6,693 bases of DNA from Alphaproteobacteria bacterium (GTDB taxonomy: Bacteria; Pseudomonadota; Alphaproteobacteria; Rickettsiales; JADKJE01): NCBI GenBank assembly GCA_016722515.1, contig JADKJE010000029.1:1-6693 (forward strand), written 5' to 3'. Below, piece by piece: positions 1 to 6,062 of this stretch. The notes beneath the pieces were generated by a model. The model did not search any database, was not told where the DNA came from, and saw only the letters and a program-made list of their open reading frames with translations. Positions within the stretch are counted from its first letter, which is position 1; every line of letters starts with the position of its first letter. The position numbers were made by a program, and so were the translations under genes.

Positions 1-773
1 ACGAAGCTTACTTGAAGACTTTCGGCAGCAGCAGATGCGCCACCCAGAAGCTTGTATTTTGCCGTGTCGGCGTCAGGTACACCCTTTTCAATAAGCGCAG
101 CAATGCGTTGCTTGGTTGGCGTTTGATATGTAAAAAGACCCTTTGCAATATCAGATGCCGGTTTCGCAGCCTGAACAATCGGAGATACTGATTTTTTTGC
201 CGCCTGCGCAATCGGTTTTGCAGCACTAACAACTTGTGGCGCAGAAGCCTTTGCCATCATACCGATTTGCGCCAATTCGCCGCCAAGCCCTGCAAGCGGC
301 GCTGCTACGCTTGCAACTTCACCTAGATCTTGGATATATTCGCGCCCTTTTTCTGTTCTAGGCTCATAAGTGAATTTACGCATAACGTCTGCGGCATGTT
401 GTTCTATCCGATTTGCTGCCTCGCTTGTGCCGAAGTTTCCGGCACGCATTTCTTCTGCTATACCGCGGAGTGCCCCGCCGATCATTCCAATAGTTCCACC
501 TGTCGCGCCAGTTACAGCGGTTAACGCAGCCTCTCCAGCGCCAATGGCTTTATCGGCAAAGGTCGAGTCATCAACTTGCTGCACAACATTTGTGGCGGCA
601 ACGTCGTCACCATAAATATCTGGTGCGTCATTACTTGGTGCTTGCTCACCTGCTTGTTGGAAATCAAGTTCCGACGCATAGCCAGCGGCAATAGCTTTGC
701 GCTTAATTTCCTCTTTTGTAGTGCCTTCTGGTATTCCTTGAATTACATATCCATTAGGGAGCGTAACATCCAT
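1..773 (-). CDS. Gp16-like DNA ejection / internal virion protein, partial (3' end beyond window)
   Basis: The frame is open from the ATG at 773-771 to the left edge: 257 codons with no stop, C-terminus missing. GGAG at 786-783, nine bases upstream, supports the start, and the ATG overlaps the stop of the previous gene as TAATG. Residues 1-35 (MDVTLPNGYVIQGIPEGTTK onward) resemble a small N-terminal module I recall from phage internal virion proteins. A Gly/Ala-rich hydrophobic stretch lies at about 82-106, then a charged helical region (107-150). An Ala-Lys-Pro-rich segment with two imperfect copies of an AAKP unit lies at about 183-211. A segment beginning TPTKQRIAALIEKG follows at 218. It sits last after the gp7- and gp20-like genes, which is the P22 gene 16 position. 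In P22, gp16 is ejected with the DNA and acts at the host membrane. The glycine-rich stretch would suit membrane interaction, but that is inference. Family call is good; exact orthology to gp16 is less certain. Confidence 0.75.
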   Translation of the reverse strand, partial: MDVTLPNGYVIQGIPEGTTKEEIKRKAIAAGYASELDFQQAGEQAPSNDAPDIYGDDVAATNVVQQVDDSTFADKAIGAGEAALTAVTGATGGTIGMIGGALRGIAEEMRAGNFGTSEAANRIEQHAADVMRKFTYEPRTEKGREYIQDLGEVASVAAPLAGLGGELAQIGMMAKASAPQVVSAAKPIAQAAKKSVSPIVQAAKPASDIAKGLFTYQTPTKQRIAALIEKGVPDADTAKYKLLGGASAAAESLQVSF

Positions 774-1831
774 TACAAATCACTCCAGTTAATAGCGCCG
801 CCGGTAGGTGACTGCTGATTAGTCTGGGCAGGATTGCTTTTTGAAAAGTCGCGCCCTGCATTTTTATATAAAATACGCATTGCATCATCAATTGCACGTT
901 TTGCGAGTGATGGGCTTATGTTTTGGTCTGACAATACTGACGATGCTTTGCTTAGCATCCCTTGCTCACCCTCTGTTATCGGGCCTTGTCCTGCAAGCTC
1001 TCCGCGAGCTGCCATATTAAGCATATTGATTAACTGCTCTTTCTGGGAAATAAGGTCTATACCTTTTTGTGAGCGAAAAAACTTCGGGTACCACTCTTCT
1101 CCTTTTCCGTAAATAAGGTCTAAATCAGCCGAGGTTAAAGACTTGTAGATCATATCTGCATCTTCTAGCTTTTGACTCTGCCCAGACTGCTGCACCATTT
1201 TCTTGGCCTGCGACTCTGCTGCAATTTTTGCGTTTGCAATGTCTGCCTGTAGTTTTGGTTCAGTCTGCATTTTAATGCCTTGGCTGGCCAGCTCACGGGC
1301 AGATGCTTCTTGTCCAACTTGTGTAATACGCTCTTGCCCAGTCTGTCCGTATGCACCGGCCACGCTTAGCTTTCCTACAGGTTTTTTGTCAGTCCCGTCA
1401 ATAGCTGCAAAAACACTTTTAAAGCCGCCTTTTGGGTTTCGTTCAGAAGTTGCGAAAAACAGATTTCCATCCTCATCTTTTAGCGTTTCCTGCGCACCAA
1501 ACTGGAGGTTCCCTTCTGACCCTAAGCCCTGTTGGGTAGACTTATATGTATCAATAAACCCTTTAACGAAATTAGGGCTTAACTGATACGCTTCTATAAA
1601 CAGTTGCTCCCTGATATTGGGGTCTTCTGTCTGCTCCATTGCTGCCAGCTTCATTGCAGCGTTTTTTTGCCCTGCAATAGCTGCTTCCTTTTCTTGTTGC
1701 GCCGCTTGTTCGGCCTCTTGCGCCTTTTTAGCTTTTGCCACGGAGGCGATACCCTGACCAAGCGCTGCAAAACCTTGGTTAAATTGGCTTGGCTGGTTTA
1801 AATATCCTAGAACGTCAGGTGCTTGTGCCAT
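773..1831 (-). CDS. Gp20-like phage DNA ejection protein
   Basis: This 352-residue protein (MAQAPDVLGY...) is helical, soluble and rich in Ala, Gln, Lys and Glu, with no membrane segment. The frame is open further upstream to an ATG at 1882. I chose 1831 because it has GGAG ten bases upstream and forms a TAATG junction with the preceding gene. Residues about 30-65 look like a coiled coil. Residues 66-95 (EDPNIREQLFIEAYQLSP) read like the head region of phage ejection proteins. Residues about 175-225 are a second Ala/Gln-rich helical stretch. GQGPITEGE at 281-289 follows an ARGELA helix, a pattern I recall from ejection and injection proteins. Its place between the gp7- and gp16-like genes matches P22 gene 20, whose product enters the cell with the DNA. 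It is shorter than P22 gp20 (about 470 residues). Direct similarity to P22 gp20 is not obvious by eye, so the call leans on position and character. Confidence 0.72.
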   Translation of the reverse strand: MAQAPDVLGYLNQPSQFNQGFAALGQGIASVAKAKKAQEAEQAAQQEKEAAIAGQKNAAMKLAAMEQTEDPNIREQLFIEAYQLSPNFVKGFIDTYKSTQQGLGSEGNLQFGAQETLKDEDGNLFFATSERNPKGGFKSVFAAIDGTDKKPVGKLSVAGAYGQTGQERITQVGQEASARELASQGIKMQTEPKLQADIANAKIAAESQAKKMVQQSGQSQKLEDADMIYKSLTSADLDLIYGKGEEWYPKFFRSQKGIDLISQKEQLINMLNMAARGELAGQGPITEGEQGMLSKASSVLSDQNISPSLAKRAIDDAMRILYKNAGRDFSKSNPAQTNQQSPTGGAINWSDL

Positions 1832-2538
1832 TAAATAGTCGCTCCGTAAATTTGTGCGCCAGTGCCCGCTAATTGCAGCCAAGGGCTTATGCCCGCTGGT
1901 GCTGATGCAATGGCTTGCTGCGCTGCGATGTTGCCCTGATTAATCATGCCCTGCTGGACGCTTTGGCCAGCCTGACCAAGTGCATTCATTGTAGTGCCTA
2001 GTGTCCCAAGTCCTAAATTGACGCCTTGCGTTAGTTGGTTTAGCCTGTTCTGCACTGCGGTGTCACCATAGGATTGCGCCTGCTGGAATGTAGACTTGGC
2101 AATTGCGTCCTGCATATTCCCAGATCGAAGACCGCCAGTAGCAGACCCAGCCGCGGCTAATTGCTGTGTTGTTTGATCGATAATGCTTTTAAATGCGTCT
2201 GTATTTAATGACTCTTTCCGGAAAGCATCTTGCGCAGCTGGGTCTAAAAACGCTGTAAGTTGCGGTAAAAATGATTCTCCAGCCTGTCGATATGGGGCTG
2301 TCATCGCCTGGAAGTCTTCATATTGTTGACGCGCAAGTGCAATGGCTTGTTTGTTTGCGTCTTCTTGAGCGGCAAGAGCGTCCCTTGCTGCCTCTTTTTG
2401 ATCTTGGCCACTTATGGTGTCATCAATCTTTTGAAGCGCCTCGTCTGGGCCAAGCATTCCGCCGACAACGCCGCCAAGGCCGATGTTAGTTAGGCCACCA
2501 CTGGTTGTAGGGTCTATTTTAGCTACAGCTCCACCCAT
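1831..2538 (-). CDS. Gp7-like DNA transfer / ejection protein
   Basis: This 235-residue protein is close in length to P22 gp7 (about 229). It has a Gly-rich N-terminus (1-30) and an Ala/Gln-rich helix (about 45-80). A short APYRQAGE element follows at 81-88; equivalent PF.PLAG-type elements occur in P22 gp7. The segment around 129-182 carries SATGGLRSG (132-140) and then a Gln/Asn-rich helix ending NLGLGTLG. This parallels the EATGGLGST and ASIGLGAL elements of P22 gp7, which is the main reason for the call. The C-terminus is Ala/Gly-rich and weakly hydrophobic. In P22, gp7 is an internal head protein released with gp16 and gp20 at infection. AGGAG at 2551-2547, eight bases before the ATG, is one of the strongest ribosome sites in the window. 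The start overlaps the previous gene by 16 bases, and the TAA stop overlaps the next ATG. Confidence 0.83.
   Translation of the reverse strand: MGGAVAKIDPTTSGGLTNIGLGGVVGGMLGPDEALQKIDDTISGQDQKEAARDALAAQEDANKQAIALARQQYEDFQAMTAPYRQAGESFLPQLTAFLDPAAQDAFRKESLNTDAFKSIIDQTTQQLAAAGSATGGLRSGNMQDAIAKSTFQQAQSYGDTAVQNRLNQLTQGVNLGLGTLGTTMNALGQAGQSVQQGMINQGNIAAQQAIASAPAGISPWLQLAGTGAQIYGATI
1842..1845 (-). promoter_or_regulatory. Ribosome binding site that fixes the gp20-like start
   Basis: GGAG on the minus strand lies ten bases before the ATG at 1831-1829. It favours that codon over the in-frame upstream ATG at 1882, which would create a 52-base overlap with the gp7-like gene. The site lies inside the last codons of the gp7-like gene, so translation of the two is probably coupled. 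Confidence 0.7.
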
Positions 2539-2996
2539 TTTTTAATCTCCTCTCTTGTGATGCCAAGGGCGTAGCGGTCTATCAATACGCCATCCCTTAA
2601 GATTGATTTACGGTCAAGCCCTTCTTCTTTAAAGCCACACTTCTTGGCGAATGCATAAACGTCAGGGAATGTAACAGGTATTTTTGATGTAAGTTTTTGA
2701 AAGTTTGGCGCAAAGGTGTTTAGTGCGAAGTTGTAAAACAGTTTTGCGCAATCGAGTGCAAGATGCCGAAAGCCAACAACTATATTTATATGTATAACAT
2801 ACGTAACAGCGGTTTCGGGTGATAAATGCACAAAGCCTATGCATTCACCTTCAAAGAAAAAACCAAAGTAAAAATCAGATTCAGGAAGCTCGATTCGATC
2901 AAAGTCAGTCATGTCGTCGCATACTCGCCTAGATAGCTCGCTATCTGCGACAATCTCGTTAGCTACTGCGCTGCTAATTCGCTGAATTATAATCAT
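2523..2996 (-). CDS. GNAT-fold-like protein in the P22 gene 14 position
   Basis: This 157-residue protein has the layout of a small GNAT acetyltransferase. Beta strands lie at about 42-58 (FYFGFFFEGECIGFVHL) and 64-73. A helix with GFRHLALDCAKLFYNFAL lies at 75-92. The closing element at 111-126 (PDVYAFAKKCGFKEEG) is the classic GNAT ending, in which an Asn or Pro precedes a helix and a G-F turn. I do not see a clear acetyl-CoA pyrophosphate loop (Q/RxxGxG/A); GFRHLA at 75-80 is only a weak remnant. It lies between the needle and the gp7-like gene, exactly where P22 has gene 14, a head-assembly gene of similar length. A structural or assembly role on a degenerate GNAT fold is therefore as likely as catalysis. 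The start overlaps the preceding TGA as ATGA and has only a weak GAG upstream, suggesting translational coupling. Confidence 0.7.
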   Translation of the reverse strand: MIIIQRISSAVANEIVADSELSRRVCDDMTDFDRIELPESDFYFGFFFEGECIGFVHLSPETAVTYVIHINIVVGFRHLALDCAKLFYNFALNTFAPNFQKLTSKIPVTFPDVYAFAKKCGFKEEGLDRKSILRDGVLIDRYALGITREEIKKWVEL

Positions 2997-3598
2997 ACGC
3001 TCATTTGCTTGGCTGTTTTTGCTTTTGCGATTATATCATTAACGACGCCAATCGCATTATTTAAATCTGCTACTGCTGTATTGTGGTTGGTGCGAATATC
3101 GTTAATAAGGTCCGACTGCTCTTGGGCATAAGCTTGCGAGTATGCCGCTGGAGCTGCTCCAATCGCCGGTAGCGCCACTGTTGCGGTTGATACAACTGCG
3201 TTTGATGATATGGCAGCCCGCAAAACAGTGCCGCCAATCGCCTCTGTACAATAGTCGTTAGTGCCAACTATGTTTCCGGTCGCCCCATGCTCGCTAGTCC
3301 CGCCAACATGCGTAGCCAAATCTGTTGTGACTTGCAGAATGTCGACTTCATTAGTAGTGACGCGAACATCTAGCGCCGCTATATCAACCTCTGTAGCGTC
3401 AACCCGTAACGTCAGGGCGTCCAGATCAATTTGCAGTTGATCTAAAACTATTAAGAAATTGTCATCACTGCTGGCTAGAAGAATTAAATTCTCCAGCAAG
3501 GTTAGGTAGTCGTTAACTAGCCAATCTGGCCATCCCAAATGCTTAAGGTCAGAAGCACTTGGCCGTAACGTTTGAAGCTGCTGCGCAAGTGTGGCCAT
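2993..3598 (-). CDS. Tail needle-like trimeric coiled-coil protein (P22 gp26 position)
   Basis: This is a 201-residue fibrous protein. Residues 1-50 form a compact head with a GWPDWLVNDY motif at 22-31 and a Leu-rich helix. Residues about 51-97 are a heptad coiled coil with a 14-residue tandem repeat (62-75 and 76-89). The stretch ALDVRVTTNEVDI (75-87) closely matches a coiled-coil segment of the P22 gp26 needle (ALNVRVTTAEGEI, from memory). A HGATGNIVGT motif (104-113), typical of phage fibre proteins, follows. The C-terminal part is Ala-rich with a final helix at about 155-195. In P22, gp26 plugs the portal channel after packaging and helps pierce the outer membrane. The position directly after gp10 fits that role. 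The N-terminal 50 residues do not look like the P22 plug, so this may be a divergent needle or a short fibre. AGAGG lies inside the gp10 gene end, and the start forms TAATG with its stop. Confidence 0.72.
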   Translation of the reverse strand: MATLAQQLQTLRPSASDLKHLGWPDWLVNDYLTLLENLILLASSDDNFLIVLDQLQIDLDALTLRVDATEVDIAALDVRVTTNEVDILQVTTDLATHVGGTSEHGATGNIVGTNDYCTEAIGGTVLRAAISSNAVVSTATVALPAIGAAPAAYSQAYAQEQSDLINDIRTNHNTAVADLNNAIGVVNDIIAKAKTAKQMSV

Positions 3599-5004
3599 TA
3601 ACTAACCTCTATGTCAAACTTAGAAAACGCCATGCGTGACCGTGACACGCCGCGCAACCGAAACGTAACCCAGCTTCTGACATACCCCAAGCGCCGCACA
3701 ATGAAACGCAATCCAAACTGATTATTCATGCCATATTCCTTGCTGTATTCCATACTATTGGCGCGCATATCTTGCGACATAGATATAAAAACAGTTGCAT
3801 CGTTATCAGGTGAAACTCCAGGAATAGTTTCTATTTCAAGTTTATTGATTGAACCTGTTTCAAGCATTACCGCTGGGGTATGAATAAGCCACTCAACCAT
3901 AGCGCCATAGTGGGTGCATATTGTCCTGTCTATCTCCCCTATATTGCCGTCACGCTTATCACCAATTAGCCATTTCCCGTTTCTTGGGTCACGAACAATA
4001 TTACGGCCTCGGTAAGTTAGGTCGCCGGTAGTGTCTGTCTTCAGTATCGACCAAGACGACTCTAGCCCAAATGTTTCTGCAACTGACTCATTAAATACAA
4101 GCGTATGACCCGGGAGGTGGAACATAATAAAGGTTACGTTGCCATCTATAAACGCGTCGACGGTTGACGTCGACAATTCGTCGTCTGTGTAAGACTGCAA
4201 TATAACGTCAGTTTCCCTTGTGGAAATTGATTGTTCTGTACCGATGCTAATGATATGGAAGGATGGTGCCGTATTTTCGCGCCTACTTAGTGTGTACCAT
4301 TTCCCGCTCAATTCTTTTTTACAATGGACGCCAAGAATACCTATTTTTTGGTTTTTACGTGGGATTGTCTGAAAAGCAAATGGTGTAGCGCCAACGTTTA
4401 TAAACGATTGTTTTGAAAACTCACCAAAAACAAGAACCTCGTTTTCTTCTGTGCGGCCAAGACCACGGGAAGAATCCGGCATAAATTCTGCGTTTGCAAA
4501 GGCCAGTGGCTCATACTGCTCTTCATTCAAAATGTTTGAATGGTAAATTGTTTCGCCATCTGTAAGGAAAAAATAACCATCAACCCAGACAATATCAATA
4601 GGAGTCCCGATGTCTGGGTCTGTCATTTGTCGAAATCCGTCGGTAGGGTTGTAATAGAATAATTTCCCACCGGCAACCACTGCGACATTATTAAATGAAA
4701 AATCGATGCTGGCTTGGTCTGACCCCGCAATTGCACCCAAAACAGTTACCAAACCATTCTCGTCTATTTTTATGAAGTCAGTGCCAGACAGTCTATAGTG
4801 CCCCTCCAACCCTTCACGCGAAACCCATTTGCCGCCTCGGTCTACCCCGCCACCTTCTGCAAAACCTGACAACCCATAAAATGACATTAGGTAGCCCTTG
4901 GCCCCCAAAATATCGCGCTTAACCGCATACATGTTTGTTAGCAATCCATCCCTATAGTCGGTATTGCTACCTATCTTGTCACCCTTTAACATCGGTATTT
5001 GCAT
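3598..5004 (-). CDS. Gp10-like packaged DNA stabilization protein (head completion)
   Basis: This 468-residue protein matches P22 gp10 (about 472) in length. Several blocks match the P22 protein as I remember it: IPMLKG (3-8), TDYRDGLLTNMYAV (15-28), GYLMSFYGL (37-45), the QSYTDDEL region (270-277), FHLPGHTLVF (295-304), and WSILKT with a YRG soon after (318-333). The repeated strand-turn pattern (KLFYYN, GYFFLTDGETIYHS, WLIGDKRDGNIGEID) fits the beta-propeller tail hub of this family. In P22, gp10 assembles on gp4 below the portal and keeps packaged DNA from leaking before the needle is added. The start has AGAGA seven bases upstream. A divergent plus-strand gene begins 23 bases away, so the two ribosome sites nearly touch. 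The stop overlaps the needle start as TAATG. Confidence 0.93.
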   Translation of the reverse strand: MQIPMLKGDKIGSNTDYRDGLLTNMYAVKRDILGAKGYLMSFYGLSGFAEGGGVDRGGKWVSREGLEGHYRLSGTDFIKIDENGLVTVLGAIAGSDQASIDFSFNNVAVVAGGKLFYYNPTDGFRQMTDPDIGTPIDIVWVDGYFFLTDGETIYHSNILNEEQYEPLAFANAEFMPDSSRGLGRTEENEVLVFGEFSKQSFINVGATPFAFQTIPRKNQKIGILGVHCKKELSGKWYTLSRRENTAPSFHIISIGTEQSISTRETDVILQSYTDDELSTSTVDAFIDGNVTFIMFHLPGHTLVFNESVAETFGLESSWSILKTDTTGDLTYRGRNIVRDPRNGKWLIGDKRDGNIGEIDRTICTHYGAMVEWLIHTPAVMLETGSINKLEIETIPGVSPDNDATVFISMSQDMRANSMEYSKEYGMNNQFGLRFIVRRLGYVRSWVTFRLRGVSRSRMAFSKFDIEVS

Positions 5005-5027
5005 TTTGACATCTCTATAGGTTTTAT

Positions 5028-5207
5028 ATGGCAGTTAAGCGCTATTTTGTTATGGAAATAAGGTATGTAAATGGCCTGTTAATCACGCGCCAAGAATCTT
5101 GTTTTAACGTAAAAGATAACGCAACAAATAGGGCTGAGAGACTATCAAAACAACAACCAGTCAACACGTATAAGGTTTATGATAGCCACTCAGAACACTA
5201 CACTTAG
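5028..5207 (+). CDS. Unrecognised 59-residue protein on the opposite strand
   Basis: I do not recognise this protein. The ATG at 5028 opens a 60-codon frame ending in TAG at 5205-5207 (MAVKRYFVMEIRYVNGLLIT at the N-terminus, SHSEHYT at the C-terminus). It is small, soluble and charged, with no membrane segment. The first 20 residues suggest two beta strands with an NG turn, followed by a charged helix (about 28-42). AGG at 5019-5021, six bases upstream, is a modest ribosome site. It fills nearly all of a 199-base gap in a compact operon, and the minus strand there is full of stops. It starts 23 bases from the gp10 start (divergent) and shares the TTAG at 5204-5207 with the stop of the lysine-rich gene (convergent). 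A weak promoter-like pair, TTGCTA (4964-4969) and TAACAT (4987-4992) with a 17-base spacer, lies upstream inside gp10. A moron-type accessory or regulatory gene is a guess from orientation only. Confidence 0.6.
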   Translation: MAVKRYFVMEIRYVNGLLITRQESCFNVKDNATNRAERLSKQQPVNTYKVYDSHSEHYT

Positions 5208-5299
5208 CAGCCTTTCTTGCTGCCTTTTTTCTTTTCGCCACCCATTTCAACTTCGATTTTAATCATTGGTTTTTTTACTGCTTTCTTTTTTGCTGCCAT
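5204..5299 (-). CDS. Lysine-rich 31-residue small phage protein
   Basis: This short gene encodes 31 residues: N-terminus MAAKKKAVKKPMIKIEVEMG, then a KKKGSKKGC tail. Eleven residues are lysine, in two basic blocks that flank a short amphipathic strand (IKIEVEM). The start lies one base after the stop of the preceding gene (TAA-A-ATG), with AGGG ten bases upstream. Very short lysine-rich proteins occur among the structural genes of other podophages, as I recall, but I can name no function. DNA or nucleic-acid contact inside the virion is possible on charge alone. The stop interlocks with that of the plus-strand gene. Lysine codons make this stretch T-rich on the plus strand, so the frame could be a by-product of a terminator-like sequence there. 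The well-placed start and ribosome site argue against that. Confidence 0.62.
   Translation of the reverse strand: MAAKKKAVKKPMIKIEVEMGGEKKKGSKKGC
5207..5230 (+). terminator. Possible intrinsic terminator of the plus-strand gene
   Basis: GCAGC (5207-5211) pairs perfectly with GCTGC (5219-5223) across a seven-base loop and is followed by C and six Ts (5225-5230). It begins at the last base of the plus-strand TAG, where a terminator would be expected. The stem is only five base pairs, and the T run also encodes lysines of the minus-strand peptide, so it may be weak or coincidental. Confidence 0.33.
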
Positions 5300-5300
5300 T

Positions 5301-6050
5301 TTAGTTTATCCCTATAAAGTTAAATACAAGTGAGCTTGATGTTATTGATACGTTCCCGCTGGTACTGCTTGCCAGTGCCAGACCGATAATGTCGCCAGCT
5401 TGCGCAACAAGCGTTCCGGTGCCAGATATGTTACCAATATCCCCTGTTAGTAGCTTATTTGGTAGCTTGGAGTGAACTGCGCGAGCCGATAGCGTAGTAA
5501 AGCCGCCACGAGTTACCGAAAACGCAGCGCCTACATTCGTATTGTTTTCTGAGTGAGACACGTCAGCAAACCCAGTGATCTGCACAACGCCACCGTTTAA
5601 TACCTGCACACGACCATCTGCAAGCGTGATGAATGCTCCATTTTTATTTAGAGTCTCTGCAAAACCATTTAGTACTTGTACATAACCGCCCAATGCTGGG
5701 TTTAGGTCTGCCGTACCAGTTCCCACGACAGTAACAAAGTAGTTGACGGCTGGGTGCGTTATAGATACTTGAGCAATCCCATTGCCACTAGCTGGGATTA
5801 AATTCGCGCTTCCGGTTGCGCCATCAATCTGGGCAATAACTACGCCATCAGAACAATTGCACTCAATAATTCCATGATTCCATCCTTTGCCGTTTGTCTC
5901 GTCATTATCAATGATGGAAAACCTAGACTGTGAAAAGTATCCCGCCACTAGCACATCTGCTTTACTGTCGCTTGTTTCATAGACGTATTTGTTAAAAATA
6001 CCGCGCGACTGTATCGCAACCCTGTCTAGCGACTCTTGATTAAAAGCCAT
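5301..6050 (-). CDS. Probable virion protein with C1q/TNF-like C-terminal half (decoration or fibre)
   Basis: This 249-residue protein has no P22 counterpart at this position. Residues 1-75 (MAFNQESLDRVAIQS, YVYETSDSKADVLVAGYF at 22-39) resemble an N-terminal module I recall from many phage structural proteins, with a Y-x-Y-x-T/S-D core and an A-G-Y-F turn. The middle (76-145) is Gly/Thr/Ala-rich beta sequence. The word VQVLNG occurs twice (124-129 and 148-153), starting two similar strands. Residues about 147-249 alternate small and hydrophobic residues and end AQAGDIIGLALASSTSGNVS..SSSLVFNFIGIN, the pattern of a C1q/TNF-like jelly-roll trimer domain. Such domains serve in capsid decorations and receptor-binding fibres. 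AGGAA lies about seven bases upstream of the ATG. It sits between gp4 and gp10, suggesting a virion component made with the late genes. The fold call is by pattern, not alignment. Confidence 0.65.
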   Translation of the reverse strand: MAFNQESLDRVAIQSRGIFNKYVYETSDSKADVLVAGYFSQSRFSIIDNDETNGKGWNHGIIECNCSDGVVIAQIDGATGSANLIPASGNGIAQVSITHPAVNYFVTVVGTGTADLNPALGGYVQVLNGFAETLNKNGAFITLADGRVQVLNGGVVQITGFADVSHSENNTNVGAAFSVTRGGFTTLSARAVHSKLPNKLLTGDIGNISGTGTLVAQAGDIIGLALASSTSGNVSITSSSLVFNFIGIN

Positions 6051-6062
6051 AAACTTTCCTTG

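Noticed and set aside
192..198. Run of seven A on the minus strand in the phase A AAA AAA inside the gp16-like gene, a possible -1 slippery site.
   Set aside because: The -1 frame stops after about 13 codons, no stimulating hairpin or stop pairing is evident, and the zero frame continues with normal coding character.
330..1801. Several plus-strand open frames of 60 to 127 codons opposite the ejection genes (for example 1203-1586 and 834-1112).
   Set aside because: They are antisense to well-supported minus-strand genes, have cysteine- and serine-rich low-quality translations, and lack consistent ribosome sites.
1832..1882. Upstream ATG at 1882 that would lengthen the gp20-like protein by 17 residues.
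   Set aside because: It would overlap the gp7-like gene by 52 bases and the added residues (MAAISGHWRTNLRSDYL) look like an out-of-frame reading of that gene. The ATG at 1831 has a good ribosome site and a TAATG junction.
4155..4174. Two CGTCGAC words 13 bases apart, which can also pair as a hairpin, within gp10.
   Set aside because: They encode the ordinary STSTVDA stretch of gp10, and nothing around them suggests a regulatory or recombination site.
5006..5011. Perfect TTGACA on the plus strand just upstream of the 59-codon gene.
   Set aside because: At 16-18 base spacing the -10 position falls on or after the gene's own ATG and shows no TATAAT-like sequence, so it cannot drive that gene.
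5044..5071. Minus-strand TTTACA / CAAAAT pair with a 16-base spacer upstream of gp10, a possible late-operon promoter.
   Set aside because: The -10 box matches only 4 of 6, the sequence is AT-rich coding DNA of the plus-strand gene, and late structural genes of this type are usually read from one distant promoter.
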